Of a stretch of 64,000 bases of DNA, positions 44,113-52,850 are shown one piece after another. Location of the stretch: contig DASYBU010000042.1 in the NCBI GenBank assembly GCA_036500605.1, positions 31,114 to 95,113 of the forward strand. The letters are read 5' to 3'. How positions within the stretch are numbered: the first letter of the stretch is position 1; the number at the start of each line of letters is the position of its first letter. Made by a program: the position numbers and the translations under genes. Source of the stretch: JAFALK01 sp036500605 (GTDB lineage Bacteria; Pseudomonadota; Gammaproteobacteria; Burkholderiales; Burkholderiaceae_C). Under the pieces are notes generated by a model. That model made no database searches. It had not been told where the DNA came from and worked only from the letters and a program-made list of their open reading frames with translations.

Positions 44113-45681
44113 ATGAAAAACCAAGCCCAACTCATCACCTATGTCGATCGCCTTGCGGGAGGCGGATTCCGCGAGCTGAAAGCCTTGCTGGACGGGCCGC
44201 TGAGCGGTGTTTTCGGCGGCGTGCACCTGCTCCCGTTCTTCGACCCGATCGACGGCGCCGACGCGGGCTTCGATCCGATCGATCACACCAGTGTCGACTC
44301 GCGCCTGGGGACTTGGGACGATGTCCGAGAGCTTTCAGCTCAGATGGAACTCATGGCCGACGTGATCGTCAATCACATGTCCGCCGAGTCACCACAGTTC
44401 AAGGATTTCTCGGCGCTCGGTTCGGAGTCGCGCTTCGATGGTTTATTCCTGACCTTCGACCGGATTTTTCCCGATGGCGCGACAGAAGCGGCCTTGCTGG
44501 AGATCTACAGGCCGCGCCCCGGCCTGCCGCTGCGCTACACGATCATGGCCAATGGTCAGCGCCGCATCCTGTGGTCGACCTTCACGGCGCAGCAAGTCGA
44601 CATCGATGTGCATCATCCGCTCGGGCAAGCGTATCTCGACAGCATCCTCACCCGGCTTTCATCGAGCGGCGTGCGGATGGTGCGGCTCGACGCCGTGGGG
44701 TACGCCATCAAGAAGGCTGGCGGAAGCTGTTTCATGACGCCGCAGACCTTCGCGTTCATCGAGCAGTTCGCGGCGCGTGCCAAAGAGCTGAACATGGAAG
44801 TGCTGGTTGAAGTGCACTCGCACTATGGCAAGCAGATCGAGATCGCTGAACGCGTCGACTGGGTCTACGACTTCGCCCTTCCCCCGCTGCTGCTGCATGC
44901 CTTCTTCTTCGGGACGGCCGAGTCCTTGAAGCAATGGATCGACATCCGGCCGCAGAATTCGCTGACCGTCCTGGACACGCACGACGGCATCGGCGTCATC
45001 GATATCGGCGCCGACCCTGCCGATCGAGACGGCCGGCCCGGCCTCGTTCCCCCACATGAACTCGATCGACTCGTGGAGATCATTCATGAGAACTCGCGCG
45101 GCGAAAGTCGTCTCGCAACGGGAGCGGCCGCATCGAACCTCGATCTCTACCAGGTCAACTGCACGTACTACGACGCCCTGGGCCGCAACGATCTGGCCTA
45201 CCTGCTCGCGCGCGCCGTTCAGTGCTTCCTGCCCGGAATTCCGCAGGTCTATTACGTCGGACTGCTGGCCGGAACCAATGACATGGCCCTGCTGGAGAAG
45301 ACGGGCGTCGGCCGCGACATCAACCGTCATTTCTACCGGCGTTCAGAAGCCGAGGCCGAGCTCGACAAGCCGATCGTGCGGCAACTGCTCGACCTCCTTC
45401 GCCTGCGCAACACGTCGCCGGCCTTCAACGGCAGCTTCCAGTCGCTGTCCTGCAGCGCCCACGGCATCGACCTGCTCTGGACTCACGAAACCCATGCCGC
45501 GCGCCTGACGGTCGACTTCTCAACGCTGGCCTATTCCCTGACGCATGGGAGTGATGGCACCTTCGCATCCCTCCGTTTCGAGACGGCGAAGACGCGCGAG
45601 ACCGAAGCGCTGATCGACATCGCGAAGCATTCCCCACTCAACACTTCACCACTGGAGAAACAAGAGATGCCCCTCGGCTGA
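44113..45681 (+). CDS. Sucrose phosphorylase (GH13 subfamily 18)
   Basis: 522 aa. Conserved start MKNQAQLITYVDRLAGG, then FGGVHLLPFFDPIDGADAGF and MADVIVNHMS. Catalytic residues fall where expected for the family: nucleophile Asp193 (MVRLDAVGYAIKKAG), acid/base Glu233 (VLVEVHSHYGK) and transition-state Asp291 (LDTHDGIG), offset by one from the Bifidobacterium enzyme. It converts sucrose and phosphate into glucose-1-phosphate and fructose in the cytoplasm. No signal peptide. Fructose would go to the fructokinase at the end of the locus. A related sucrose-6-phosphate phosphorylase activity cannot be fully excluded. Confidence 0.93.
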   Translation: MKNQAQLITYVDRLAGGGFRELKALLDGPLSGVFGGVHLLPFFDPIDGADAGFDPIDHTSVDSRLGTWDDVRELSAQMELMADVIVNHMSAESPQFKDFSALGSESRFDGLFLTFDRIFPDGATEAALLEIYRPRPGLPLRYTIMANGQRRILWSTFTAQQVDIDVHHPLGQAYLDSILTRLSSSGVRMVRLDAVGYAIKKAGGSCFMTPQTFAFIEQFAARAKELNMEVLVEVHSHYGKQIEIAERVDWVYDFALPPLLLHAFFFGTAESLKQWIDIRPQNSLTVLDTHDGIGVIDIGADPADRDGRPGLVPPHELDRLVEIIHENSRGESRLATGAAASNLDLYQVNCTYYDALGRNDLAYLLARAVQCFLPGIPQVYYVGLLAGTNDMALLEKTGVGRDINRHFYRRSEAEAELDKPIVRQLLDLLRLRNTSPAFNGSFQSLSCSAHGIDLLWTHETHAARLTVDFSTLAYSLTHGSDGTFASLRFETAKTRETEALIDIAKHSPLNTSPLEKQEMPLG

Positions 45682-45694
45682 TTTTTTTGATCGC

Positions 45695-45714
45695 GAATGC
45701 AATCGATTGCATTC
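45695..45714 (+). promoter_or_regulatory. 20-bp perfect palindromic LacI-type operator before the sucrose TonB receptor
   Basis: GAATGCAATCGATTGCATTC is its own reverse complement over 20 bases. It lies 14 bp after the phosphorylase stop and 81 bp before the receptor start, and shares its core with the operator at 42675-42688. The receptor and fructokinase therefore probably have their own regulated promoter. Confidence 0.88.
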
Positions 45715-45794
45715 AAAAATCGACTGCACAGAGATGTAGAACCCAGGCGCGACGAATGCGCTGCCAAGCCCCCCCAAAAAACCGGAGACAGACA

Positions 45795-48173
45795 ATGAAC
45801 CGAATTCCCGTTTCGATGACGCCGTTCGCCACAGCCATCGTCGCGCTGAGCTTGCAGGCAACCGCCGCGCATGCCCAGGATGCGTCAACCGCGACCGCCG
45901 CCGTACCCGCTCCCGCAGTGGACACCCCCGAGAAGTCGAAGAACGTGACCGTGGACCTGCAGACCGTCGTGGTCACGGGGACTTCGGCCGCCACCTCGAA
46001 GATGAAATCGAGCGTCTCCGTCAGCTCGATTGACGGTGAGCGCGTCCTGAACAACCAGCCGCAAAACGCCGCGGACGTGCTGACCGCCATCCCCGGCCTG
46101 TTCGTCCAATCGAGCGGCGGCGGCGGCAACGCGAACGTGTCTGTCCGAGGCCTGCCGATTTCGGCCGGGGGTTCGCGCTATCTGCAATTCCAGGAAGACG
46201 GCCTGCCCGTCTTGCTCTTCGGTGACATCGCCTTCGGCAATCCCGATGACTTCATCCGTGTGGATCAGTCGATCGATCGCGTCGAAGCGGTCCGGGGCGG
46301 CAGCGCCGCCACCCTGACGACGAACGGCCCCGGCGGCATCGTCAACTACATCACCAAGACCGGTGAAGACCAGGGTGGCAGCATCGGCGTGACGAGCGGC
46401 CTCGGCTTCCAGGATCAGCGCTTCGATTTCTCCTACGGCGGCAAGATCGCGCCCAAGACGCGCTTCTTCATCGGCGGCTTCTATGAATCCGGCGAAGGCC
46501 CGCGCACGACCGGCAACAGCAGTTCCATCCAGGGCGGGCAGATCAAGGGAAACATCACTCAGGAATTCAGCGAAGGCTACGTCCGCCTGAACTTCAAGGT
46601 CCTGAGCGACCAGCAGCCGATGTACATGCCGGGCCCGGTCAATGTCGTCAACGGGCAGATCAACACCGTGCCCGGCATCGATCCCCGGAAATACAGCGGC
46701 TATTCGCCGAGCATTCCCACGGACAGCGTGTTGAACACCAACAACACCTACTCGACGATCAACTTCAACAAGGGCATGACGACGCAGAGCAATGCCATCG
46801 GTCTCGAAACCCATCTGAACCTGGGGAACAACTGGGTGCTGGACGACAAGTTCCGCCGCGCCAAGAACTCCGGCCAATGGGCTGCCTGGTATCCCGGCAG
46901 CGCGGCAGCGACCGCCGCGACCGGAACGACCTATGCGACGGGGCCGCAATCCGGTCAGGCCTACACGGGTCTGTCGATGACCAGCGTGGCATTCGATGTC
47001 AACGTCAAGGATCTCGGCAACACGACCAACGACCTCAAGCTGACGAAGACGTTTGAACAATTCGCCGGTGGCAAGCTGACAACCGGCGCGGGGCTGTTCC
47101 TCAACGACCAGAACGTCGATCTGGTGTGGAACTTCAACGGCTACCTGACTTCGGTGGCCGCGGCGCCGGTGCTGCTCAACAACGCGTCGCAAGGCGCCGT
47201 CAGCGGCGGTTTCATCGGACCCGGCTTCGGCGGCTGCTGCTCGCGCGACTACGAAGGCAGCTACCGCACCGTCTCTCCCTACGCTTTCGCCACCCTCAGC
47301 CTGGATGCGCTGACCTTGGACGGCAGCGTGCGCCAGGACAACCAGCGTGCCTCCGGCTACTACAACCTCGCCAGTGCGCCGGCCAACTCGCCCGCCAATG
47401 CGCCGTTGACCTACTCGGCCACCAATATCGTGCCGATCGACTACTCGCTCAAGCGCACCGAGTATTCATTCGGCGCGAACTTCGAGCTCAACAAGAACCT
47501 CGCCTTCTTCGGGCGCTACAGCGACGGCGCCGCCTTCAATGCGGACCGCATCATGGCGCAAGGCCCGCTGAGCGGCTCCGCCACCATCCCGATCAACACG
47601 ACCCGGCAACTCGAAGGCGGTGTCAAGGCGCATGCCGGCCCGCTCAGTGCCTTCGTGACCTTGTTCGACGCGAAGGTGTCGGAGTTCAACTACAGCGCGA
47701 CGACTCAGGCGGCCGCAGCGAGCAAGTATGACGCGAAGGGCGTGGAATTCGAGGCCAGCTACAACGCGGGCGGCTTCTACGTCAACGCCGGTGCCACGTA
47801 TACCGATTCGCAGACCAAAAGCTCCAGCAACGCTTCGCTGGTCGGCCTGCCCGCGAATCGTCAGCCGAAGCTGATCTATCAGGTCGGCCCTGGTTTCGTC
47901 AGCGATCGCTTCGATCTGGGCCTGAACATCATCGGCATCGGCAGCTCCAAGGACACCGACACCTCGACGAGCGCCACGATGCCCTACGTCACGCTGCCCT
48001 CCTATGTGCTGGTCAATGGCCATGTCACGTACAACTTCGACGGGCATGCGTCTTTCACGCTGGGGGCGTACAACCTCTTCAACAAGCTGGCATACACGGA
48101 AGTCGACAGCGCCAGCGCGGCGCGGTCGGTGAATGGGCGCACGATCCGGGCAACAATCAAGTACGCGTTCTGA
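45795..48173 (+). CDS. TonB-dependent receptor for sucrose or related oligosaccharide
   Basis: 792 aa from ATG 45795; the frame opens at 45687 but the first part covers the operator. Signal peptide about residues 1-27 (ATAIVALSLQATAAHAQ), TonB-box-like LQTVVVTGTS, plug (VRGLPISAGGSRYLQFQEDGLPVL, VEAVRGGSAATLTTNGPGGIVNYITKTG), barrel ending in TIKYAF with a terminal aromatic residue. Its place between sucrose phosphorylase and fructokinase, with a shared operator, indicates active outer-membrane uptake of sucrose or a sucrose-containing oligosaccharide. Confidence 0.93.
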   Translation: MNRIPVSMTPFATAIVALSLQATAAHAQDASTATAAVPAPAVDTPEKSKNVTVDLQTVVVTGTSAATSKMKSSVSVSSIDGERVLNNQPQNAADVLTAIPGLFVQSSGGGGNANVSVRGLPISAGGSRYLQFQEDGLPVLLFGDIAFGNPDDFIRVDQSIDRVEAVRGGSAATLTTNGPGGIVNYITKTGEDQGGSIGVTSGLGFQDQRFDFSYGGKIAPKTRFFIGGFYESGEGPRTTGNSSSIQGGQIKGNITQEFSEGYVRLNFKVLSDQQPMYMPGPVNVVNGQINTVPGIDPRKYSGYSPSIPTDSVLNTNNTYSTINFNKGMTTQSNAIGLETHLNLGNNWVLDDKFRRAKNSGQWAAWYPGSAAATAATGTTYATGPQSGQAYTGLSMTSVAFDVNVKDLGNTTNDLKLTKTFEQFAGGKLTTGAGLFLNDQNVDLVWNFNGYLTSVAAAPVLLNNASQGAVSGGFIGPGFGGCCSRDYEGSYRTVSPYAFATLSLDALTLDGSVRQDNQRASGYYNLASAPANSPANAPLTYSATNIVPIDYSLKRTEYSFGANFELNKNLAFFGRYSDGAAFNADRIMAQGPLSGSATIPINTTRQLEGGVKAHAGPLSAFVTLFDAKVSEFNYSATTQAAAASKYDAKGVEFEASYNAGGFYVNAGATYTDSQTKSSSNASLVGLPANRQPKLIYQVGPGFVSDRFDLGLNIIGIGSSKDTDTSTSATMPYVTLPSYVLVNGHVTYNFDGHASFTLGAYNLFNKLAYTEVDSASAARSVNGRTIRATIKYAF

Positions 48174-48213
48174 CCGGCGGGCGCGCCTGCAGCAACGATC
48201 AAGGAGGACAGGC

Positions 48214-49158
48214 ATGTTTGTTGTCGCGGGCGAGGCCCTGCTGGACGTCTTCACGGGCGCTGTCACGCGCGAGGGGCTCACCCTCGATGCGCGTGTCGGC
48301 GGCTCTCCGTTCAATGTGGCCATCGGCCTCGCTCGAATGGGGCAGGCCGTCGCGTTCCTGGGTGGCATCTCCAACGGGGTGCTGGGCAAGCGACTGTCCG
48401 ATGCACTTCGTGCTGAGAACGTCTCCCTGGAGGCCGTGCATTTCAGCGACGTCCCCACGACGATCAGTCTTGTCGGCGTCGATGCGGCGGGCGTTCCCCA
48501 CTACGCGTTCTACGGTGAAGGGGCCGCGGATGTTTCACTGCCGCTTGAAGCGCTCGATCGTTTCCCCGCGGAGGCTCAGGCGCTGCATGTGGGCTCGTAC
48601 ACGATGGTTACGGGTGAAACGGCCAAGACGCAGCGGCGCCTGGTCGAGCGCGAGCATGGCCGGCTGCTGATCAGCTACGACCCCAACCTTCGACTCAATG
48701 TCCAGCCGGACATCGAGGCCTGGAGGTCTGCACTGCAATGGATGCTGCCGCGCGTGGATATCCTGAAGCTGAGCATCGAAGACTTCGAATTGCTCCATCC
48801 CGGCGTCTCGGCCTCCGACTTCGCGCTTCATGGCCTTCAAGAAGGCCTTGGCTTGATCGTGATGACGCGTGGCGGAGAAGGCGCAACTGCGTGGCACGCG
48901 GGCGGCTTCGTTGAGGCGCCGGCAGCCCCATGCGCCGTGGTCGATACGGTCGGTGCCGGCGACACTTTCCAGGCCGCGCTGCTCGCCCGCCTTAAAGAGC
49001 TCGATGCGCTCTCCGCTTCAGGCGTGCGCGCACTCGCTCCTGATGCTTTGAAGGACGTCCTCGGATTCGCGACCCATGCCGCGTCGATCACTTGCTCACG
49101 GCGCGGCGCGGATTTGCCTCGACGTGAAGATCTGAAGACAGGGCGATGGGCCGCATGA
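48214..49158 (+). CDS. Fructokinase (PfkB family)
   Basis: 314 aa from ATG 48214, preceded by AAGGAGGACAGGC. PfkB features: GEALLDVF, the sugar-site GGSPFNVAIGLARMG, and the anion-hole/catalytic signature VDTVGAGDTFQAALL with the catalytic Asp. It phosphorylates fructose released by sucrose phosphorylase. It is the last gene of the sucrose locus and converges with the hydroxylase gene. Confidence 0.92.
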   Translation: MFVVAGEALLDVFTGAVTREGLTLDARVGGSPFNVAIGLARMGQAVAFLGGISNGVLGKRLSDALRAENVSLEAVHFSDVPTTISLVGVDAAGVPHYAFYGEGAADVSLPLEALDRFPAEAQALHVGSYTMVTGETAKTQRRLVEREHGRLLISYDPNLRLNVQPDIEAWRSALQWMLPRVDILKLSIEDFELLHPGVSASDFALHGLQEGLGLIVMTRGGEGATAWHAGGFVEAPAAPCAVVDTVGAGDTFQAALLARLKELDALSASGVRALAPDALKDVLGFATHAASITCSRRGADLPRREDLKTGRWAA

Positions 49159-49192
49159 GCTTTGCGCCGAGCCCCCTCCCAAAAATACCAGA

Positions 49193-49208
49193 GCTGCCGC
49201 GCGGCAGC
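49193..49208 (-). terminator. Hairpin terminator, best oriented for the minus-strand hydroxylase
   Basis: GCTGCCGC/GCGGCAGC is a 16-bp perfect palindrome in the 60-bp convergent gap. On the minus strand it is followed by TCTGGTATTTTTGGG, which contains a T5 run. On the plus strand there is no T run. Confidence 0.6.
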
Positions 49209-49218
49209 AGTTATCGGC

Positions 49219-50238
49219 TCACCTTGCGGAACTCTCCTGCCCGCGCATTCGTTTGGCAATCCGCCCGAACGCGCGCCACTGCTGCACGACCAGGCCATTG
49301 CCGTAGGAGCGCGCGTTCCCTTGCGGCGGGGCCAGCTGGTCGCGGATGCCGGTGGGCTCCAGATCGCGGTTCCAGGATGCGGTCCCGAACATCATGTCCC
49401 ACCACGGGAAAAGCACGCCGAAATTGCAGCCGTAGCGCGTGCCCTCATGCCCATAGCCGATGGCGTGATGGCGACGGTGAAAGATCGGGCTCACGATCAG
49501 CCGCTCCAGCAACCCGCCATAAGGCAGCCGTGCATTCACATGCTGCACGCTTTGCATGAAATTGCCGACCGCCACCAGCACGACGAACTGCGTCGGCTGA
49601 ACGCCAATGAACAGAGAGATGCCGGCGAAGAAGGCGGCTTGCACGACGTCGTCGAGCAGGTGATTCCGGTCGTCCGCCCACATCGACATCTGCCGCTGGC
49701 TGTGATGGACCGCATGCAGCTCCCACCACAGGCCGAAGCGATGCTGCCAGCGGTGATACCAATAGCCGAAGAAATCGAGGATGACCAGGTAGATCAGGAA
49801 GGACACGAGGCCCTGGTCGGTCACGCCGGGCCAGAGCCCGTCGATGTCCACGCTGGGTACGCCGTAGATCGCCATCAGGCTTTGCCAGTGATTGAACAAG
49901 GGCTGCAGCAGGAAGAAGAAGGCGATATTGATGACGCCCAGCTTGGCCAGCCAGGTGTACAGGACGTCAACCCTCAAAGCCTTGCGGTCTGACCAAACCT
50001 CGATCGGTCGAAGCGCCTCCAGCGGACGCAGCACGACATAGGCCGCCAGAATCTCGAGCACGCCGATGATGAGCCAGTAGAGCGCGTCGTAGGTGTCTTC
50101 GTCATAGGCCATCAGCCCCAGGCGATACAGCAGCGGCTGCACGACATCGACATAGGCCAGCGTCTGGACCATCGAGATGCCGTCGCCGATGCTGTTGCCA
50201 ATCCCGTTGCCGACCAGCGTCACGAATTCTTGAATCAT
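49219..50238 (-). CDS. Sterol desaturase / fatty acid hydroxylase family membrane protein
   Basis: 339 aa from ATG 50238; the frame continues to 50415 inside the next gene. Four or more hydrophobic segments and the His clusters of the di-iron family are present: WYHRWQHR, HAVHHSQ and HRRHHAIGYGHEGTRYGCNFG. Members hydroxylate or desaturate C-H bonds of lipids using O2. The substrate could be a fatty acid, hopanoid/sterol or carotenoid. It begins 32 bp after the beta-propeller stop on the same strand, so the two are probably cotranscribed. Confidence 0.9.
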   Translation of the reverse strand: MIQEFVTLVGNGIGNSIGDGISMVQTLAYVDVVQPLLYRLGLMAYDEDTYDALYWLIIGVLEILAAYVVLRPLEALRPIEVWSDRKALRVDVLYTWLAKLGVINIAFFFLLQPLFNHWQSLMAIYGVPSVDIDGLWPGVTDQGLVSFLIYLVILDFFGYWYHRWQHRFGLWWELHAVHHSQRQMSMWADDRNHLLDDVVQAAFFAGISLFIGVQPTQFVVLVAVGNFMQSVQHVNARLPYGGLLERLIVSPIFHRRHHAIGYGHEGTRYGCNFGVLFPWWDMMFGTASWNRDLEPTGIRDQLAPPQGNARSYGNGLVVQQWRAFGRIAKRMRGQESSAR

Positions 50239-50270
50239 CGATGAGGGCCTGTCGGAATCTGCCTCAAGGC

Positions 50271-51290
50271 TCAGTCCGGATTGGGCGCGTAAATCGGCGC
50301 ACGGTTTGCAAAGAACAGCCCGTGAGGCGAACGTCCGACGGTGATCGTGTCGACCAGCTTGCGCGTCTGCAGGTCGATGACGCCCACGTGGCGGGCGAAG
50401 CGAAAGGTCACCCACAGAAAACGGTGATCAGCCGACAGTTCCATGTCATCCGGGCCCGGCAGCAAGCCCGTGATGTCGCCGACCTTGGTCAGCGCCTTGT
50501 AGTCCAGGATGCTGATCGTGCTCTCGACCCGGTTGGTCACGGCGATGTGCTGCCCATCGTCCAGGTTGCGGAAATTGTGAGCGCCCTTGCCGGTGCGGAT
50601 GCGCTTGATCACCTGACGCTGATGCCAATCGACGACCGCCACGTCGTCCTCGCCCATCACGCCGACCAACAGATAGCGGTCGCCCGGCGTCATCCAAAGA
50701 CCGGCAGGCGTGTTGCCGACATGCAGCTTCCACAGCACGGTCTGCGTGGCAAGGTCAATGGCGGCGAGCTCACCGGTGTCCTGAAGCGTCACGAACACCG
50801 TGCTGCTGTCGGATGAGAAGGTCATGTGGCTCGGCGTCTTGGCCAGCGGCAGCCGCTTGGCCAGCACCATATTGCGCCCGTCGTAGTGGTACACATCCAG
50901 ACGGTTGAGCCTCAGCGCCGTGGTGACGAACCACTTGTGATCGGGTGAAAAACCCAGCTGGTAGGGGTCTTCGATGTCCTCCAGCCGATGCTGCAGCTTG
51001 CCGCTGTGCGGGTCCAGAAACATCAGGTCATTCGACACCGAGTTGGCCACGATCAGGGAGGTCCCATCCGGCGTGATCATCAGATGATGGGGCTCCTTGC
51101 CGGTCGGCTCCTTGCCGATGACCTTGTGCGTGACGCCGTCGATCAAGGTGAGTTGGGCTTCGGCTGAATCGAGAACGATCACGTTGTCGACGGCGCTGGC
51201 GCGAGCCGGCGCTGCCAGCAGGCCGTAGACCAGGAGCCCGATAACGCCAAGCAGGCCAACTCTTGATGTCTGAAGAATAGAAGTTTGCAT
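50271..51290 (-). CDS. Exported YVTN-type beta-propeller protein
   Basis: 339 aa from ATG 51290, chosen because it begins a signal peptide (LLGVIGLLVYGLLAAPARASA); the open frame extends to 51392. About seven blade repeats of the type VIVLDSAEAQLTLIDGVTHKVIG / SLIVANSVSNDLMFLDP / HIAVTNRVESTISILDY give a beta-propeller. No haem or obvious catalytic motif is seen. Such proteins act as periplasmic binding or scaffold partners. Its pairing with a membrane hydroxylase suggests envelope lipid or substrate handling, but this is inference. Confidence 0.85.
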   Translation of the reverse strand: MQTSILQTSRVGLLGVIGLLVYGLLAAPARASAVDNVIVLDSAEAQLTLIDGVTHKVIGKEPTGKEPHHLMITPDGTSLIVANSVSNDLMFLDPHSGKLQHRLEDIEDPYQLGFSPDHKWFVTTALRLNRLDVYHYDGRNMVLAKRLPLAKTPSHMTFSSDSSTVFVTLQDTGELAAIDLATQTVLWKLHVGNTPAGLWMTPGDRYLLVGVMGEDDVAVVDWHQRQVIKRIRTGKGAHNFRNLDDGQHIAVTNRVESTISILDYKALTKVGDITGLLPGPDDMELSADHRFLWVTFRFARHVGVIDLQTRKLVDTITVGRSPHGLFFANRAPIYAPNPD

Positions 51291-51784
51291 CTCAAGCGGG
51301 AGAAAACGAGGGCCACGATCGACAGCAAAGCGGCCGGCGCAATGGCCCAATGACTCAAGACATTTGACGGAAACTGTTGCCAGCCAAAGCAATCATCGCA
51401 TCTTCAGGGATAGGGATAGCTCGTTTACTCGACCAGGGTATGTGAGCAAGCAGTATCCGAACGCCTTGAACGTCTCGGCGACGATCGGCAAGCTGGCCGC
51501 AGCAAGAACCGGGATCGAGAAGGGCGCGGAGGAGCTGTCGGCTCAACTCCGATAAAAGCCCGAACATCCCCCCGATGCAAGCCCTCGGGGGATGGTTGCA
51601 ACCGGTTCGCCGCGCCCGGCGCTCGACCTGCTTCAGCGTCCTGCGCTGGCCGCCCTCGCTGTTGAAGCGCGTCGCGTATATTGCGGCGACCCGACCATGC
51701 AGGTTGACGCATGAAGCGATTCATCGAGGGAGCGGATTGAAGACAAACCACCTTGTTGCCGGAGTGACTGCGGTCTAGTCGCGC
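51291..51784. other. 494-bp divergent intergenic region (beta-propeller / LysR)
   Basis: No gene I can support; a short frame at 51364-51555 has no family resemblance or binding site. An inverted repeat CCCCCGA (51569-51575) / TCGGGGG (51585-51591) with a 9-nt spacer is present but lacks a T run. The region should hold the leftward propeller promoter and the LysR promoter. Confidence 0.5.
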
Positions 51785-52675
51785 ATGGCTGTCCACCGCC
51801 CCCCGTCCATGCCCGGCCTGCTGGCTTTTGAGGCTTTGGCCCGCCTGCGCAGTGTCACCCTTGCCGGCGAAGAGCTCAGCGTCACCACCAGCGCCATCAG
51901 CCACCGCATCAAGCAGCTGGAAGCCCAGTTGGGCGTGGCACTCTTTGCGCGCGCCGACTTCAGCTTGACGCACGAAGGGGTGGCTTATCTGCAGCATGTG
52001 CGCGAAGCCTTGGCCTTGTTGAGGAACACGCCCGGAGTCGCGGCGCGTGCAGGTACGGCGCGCCTGCGCGTGGCCGTGACGCCGACCTTCTCGCGCCAGG
52101 TTCTTCTGCCCCGACTGGCGGGGTTTCGCCATGCCTGGCCCGACATTGACCTCGTGCTGCAAGTCGCCATTCCCATGCTCAACGTGAGAGCCGAGGACGC
52201 CGACATCGAACTGCACTTCGGCGTCAACCCCGGCGTGGACCTGACCACCCACGAGCATGTGACGCTCTCGTCTGACAGCGTCACGCCGGTCTGCAGCCCC
52301 GAGTACCTCAACGAAGCCGGTCCGTTCGGTGATTTCGAGAGCCTGGACTCCATGGCCGGCGCAAGATTGATCCGATGTCCGCTGGAACCTTGGCGCACCT
52401 GGTTCACGGCTCACGGGATTGAACAGGACGAGCCCAGCGCGGGCTCGCAGTTCAATGACATCGGCCTCGTGCTGGACGCCGCCGTGGCTGGCTTCGGCGT
52501 GGCCCTGATGCGACTGCAACTGGGCACGGCCTGGCTGGACAGCGGGCGACTGGTTCGCTTGTCGCCGCGCGCCGTCGCCTCGCCGCACCACTACTTCCTG
52601 TGCTGGAAGCGAGGCACGCTGGAGCGCTGGGAATGCGCCGCCTTCGTCGACTGGCTGCGCGGCGCGCTGGCTTGA
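51785..52675 (+). CDS. LysR family transcriptional regulator
   Basis: 296 aa. N-terminal winged helix MPGLLAFEALARLRSVTLAGEELSVTTSAISHRIKQLE, then a substrate-binding-like domain (LRVAVTPTFSRQVLLPRL, CSPEYLNEAGPF, AVAGFGVALMRL). It resembles the GcvA/AmpR-like subgroup (TTSAISHRIKQLE, LFARADFSLTHEG). It precedes the L-lactate dehydrogenase-type gene by 175 bp on the same strand and probably activates it in response to its 2-hydroxy acid. Confidence 0.92.
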   Translation: MAVHRPPSMPGLLAFEALARLRSVTLAGEELSVTTSAISHRIKQLEAQLGVALFARADFSLTHEGVAYLQHVREALALLRNTPGVAARAGTARLRVAVTPTFSRQVLLPRLAGFRHAWPDIDLVLQVAIPMLNVRAEDADIELHFGVNPGVDLTTHEHVTLSSDSVTPVCSPEYLNEAGPFGDFESLDSMAGARLIRCPLEPWRTWFTAHGIEQDEPSAGSQFNDIGLVLDAAVAGFGVALMRLQLGTAWLDSGRLVRLSPRAVASPHHYFLCWKRGTLERWECAAFVDWLRGALA

Positions 52676-52681
52676 TCGCCG

Positions 52682-52698
52682 TTTGAATTTCTTTCAAA
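52682..52698 (+). promoter_or_regulatory. Possible LysR-type binding site upstream of the 2-hydroxyacid dehydrogenase
   Basis: TTTGAA (52682-52687) and TTCAAA (52693-52698) form a 6-bp inverted repeat with a 5-bp spacer, compatible with the T-N11-A form of LysR sites. It begins 7 bp after the LysR stop, about 150 bp before the enzyme start. The match is short, so confidence is low. Confidence 0.4.
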
Positions 52699-52850
52699 GG
52701 GCCCGGCACTCGTTTTCAAACGCGAATCCAACGCGCTGCCTACATTGGCTCCTGCAACAGCAAGCGCCCCGCATAGGGGACGGCCCCCAGTGCTGGCGCA
52801 TGCCCGCCCTTCAGGTCATGGTCGTGCGCTGAAACCCCGAGGAAACGAAG

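Noticed and set aside
51364..51555. 63-codon frame in the beta-propeller/LysR intergenic region
   Set aside because: No Shine-Dalgarno sequence or recognisable domain; probably chance.
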